Of a DNA stretch of 64,000 bases, positions 63,358 through 64,000 are shown piece by piece. The stretch lies in the NCBI RefSeq assembly GCF_024707105.1, contig NZ_JANQAJ010000006.1:62001-126000 (forward strand), given 5' to 3'. Made by a program: the position numbers and the translations under genes. Within the stretch, counting starts at the first letter, position 1, and every line of letters starts with the position of its first letter. Under the pieces are notes generated by a model, which did no database searches, had not been told where the DNA came from, and saw nothing but the letters and a program-made list of their open reading frames with translations. This stretch comes from Devosia ginsengisoli (GTDB taxonomy: Bacteria; Pseudomonadota; Alphaproteobacteria; Rhizobiales; Devosiaceae).

Positions 63358-63369
63358 GGCGATCGTCCG

Positions 63370-63621
63370 TCAGGCTTCAGCCTGCCGGCCCAGCTCGACG
63401 CGCCAGACTTCCGGGCCGCTTTCCAGATAGGTCCAGGAGAACTGGCCGGGATATTCGGCCTGCAACTGGTAGTGCAGCGGCTTGGGGTCGTGGTCGTTGA
63501 TGATGGTAAAGGATTCCCCGATCTCGAGGGCATGGGCCATGGCGAAGATGCGGGGATGGCGCTGGCCGGGCGGCACGATGCGAACATCGATGAAGGAGGG
63601 GAAAGCCTCGGTTTCGGACAT
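63370..63621 (-). CDS. DUF2249 protein (single domain)
   Basis: This 83-residue protein is a TusA/SirA-like DUF2249 domain: DVRIVPPGQRHPRIFAMAHAL, then ESFTIINDHDPKPLHYQLQAE and SWTYLESGPEVWRVEL. The HDPKPL motif is typical of the family. No cysteine is present, so it cannot carry persulfide like TusA. It is the first gene of the four-gene operon that ends with the DUF59 factor. Confidence 0.88.
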   Translation of the reverse strand: MSETEAFPSFIDVRIVPPGQRHPRIFAMAHALEIGESFTIINDHDPKPLHYQLQAEYPGQFSWTYLESGPEVWRVELGRQAEA

Positions 63622-63792
63622 GACGGTCACTACTCCATTCGGCCGCAAACAGGAGGAGCGCCGGGCAGCGGCCAGAACCCGGGCTGAACCATGGCTTAGC
63701 GCCATAAGGACCGCGCCACTTTGTCGTCGGACAAACAAAACCATTGGGACAAGGCGGCCCCGCACACACGCAGGCGCGATAAGGCGCGGTCT

Positions 63793-63806
63793 TTGTCCTG
63801 GATCAA
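63793..63806. promoter_or_regulatory. Fnr-type box in divergent promoter region
   Basis: TTGTCCTGGATCAA matches TTGAT-N4-ATCAA with one mismatch. It lies 76 bases before the plus-strand gene at 63882 and 172 bases before the DUF2249 gene at 63621, so it fits the former better. Confidence 0.6.
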
Positions 63807-63881
63807 AGACCGCAGCGGTTTTTCCGCTACGGCTCGGCGGGAAAGCAGGCTTCGCGCCTGACGTTGAGGCAGGGCTAGAAC

Positions 63882-64000
63882 ATGATTGCAGATCTGACGC
63901 GGGCCGAGCGGCTTTGGGCCATGCTGATCCTGGGAGCGCTGGGGCTGATCGGGCTGGCCATGGCCATTGGCGGGCGCAATGACCTGCTGGGCATCCATGG
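63882..64000 (+). CDS. Start of a membrane protein, probably heme-copper oxidase/NO-reductase subunit I (cut by window end)
   Basis: The ATG at 63882 opens a frame to the window end (39 codons): MIADLTRAERLWAML, then a helix (LILGALGLIGLAMAIG) and GRNDLLGIHG. The short cytoplasmic start followed by a helix and the G-x-HG turn resembles alphaproteobacterial CcoN-like (cbb3-type) subunit I proteins, which also include NO reductase relatives. The evidence is thin. The Fnr-type box upstream and the NO-related neighbours agree with it. Confidence 0.4.
   Translation, partial: MIADLTRAERLWAMLILGALGLIGLAMAIGGRNDLLGIH

Overview
The window is GC-rich, densely coded DNA from an alphaproteobacterium. 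Its ABC-importer-rich catabolic operons, four-base ATGA/GTGA gene overlaps, a FixL-like sensor with a FixK-like regulator, a NirK/pseudoazurin/NnrR/NnrS denitrification set and an Arg-CCG tRNA fragment all fit Hyphomicrobiales (Devosia-like). The genus is inferred from general resemblance, not proven.

Layout. (1) 1-5.9 kb: two paralogous PIG-L-type deacetylase genes (the first cut by the window edge) flank a DMT exporter and a SolA-like FAD amine oxidase. (2) 6.1-17.7 kb: a sialic-acid-type catabolic locus. A peptide-class ABC importer (solute-binding protein, two permeases, two ATPases), a NanA-like aldolase and a NanE-NanK fusion form one minus-strand operon. An FCD/GntR regulator sits at its head, and a divergent operon encodes two Gfo/Idh/MocA oxidoreductases and a hydratase-fold protein. 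(3) 17.7-25.3 kb: an iron/2-aminoethylphosphonate-type ABC importer with an aminotransferase, RidA, a PP2C phosphatase and a DeoR regulator; substrate unknown. (4) 25.6-39.4 kb: a sugar regulon. A LacI regulator, a CUT1 importer, two GH63-like hydrolases, an SGNH hydrolase, a GNAT and an SDR lie on plus. A GH36 alpha-galactosidase, a Gfo/Idh oxidoreductase and an MDR dehydrogenase lie on minus. The same LacI-type palindrome lies at both outer ends. (5) 39.7-44.7 kb: a large autotransporter, a frameshifted AraC regulator and a small SH3 protein. (6) 44.7-50.7 kb: a periplasmic sulfur module with a YeeE/YedE transporter, two exported rhodaneses (one frameshifted), thioredoxin, CcdA, a nine-cysteine NPC-repeat protein and a His-rich unknown. 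(7) 50.9-52.5 kb: a tRNA-Arg(CCG) 3' fragment, which is a probable att site, beside a tyrosine integrase. (8) 52.6-64 kb: an oxygen/nitrogen-oxide region with a FixK-like regulator, an OmpR-type response regulator, a FixL-like hybrid kinase, pseudoazurin, nirK, nirV, an NnrR-like regulator, nnrS, DUF59 and DUF2249 proteins, a 12-TM protein and the start of a probable oxidase/reductase subunit.

Three otherwise intact genes are broken by one-base indels (near 8246, 43740 and 49824). This could be real decay or sequence error. The least familiar material is the Cys-repeat/His-rich/YeeE operon with its divergent Trx-CcdA-rhodanese operon, and the PP2C-aminotransferase-RidA importer locus. No rRNA gene, complete tRNA, insertion sequence or CRISPR array was seen.
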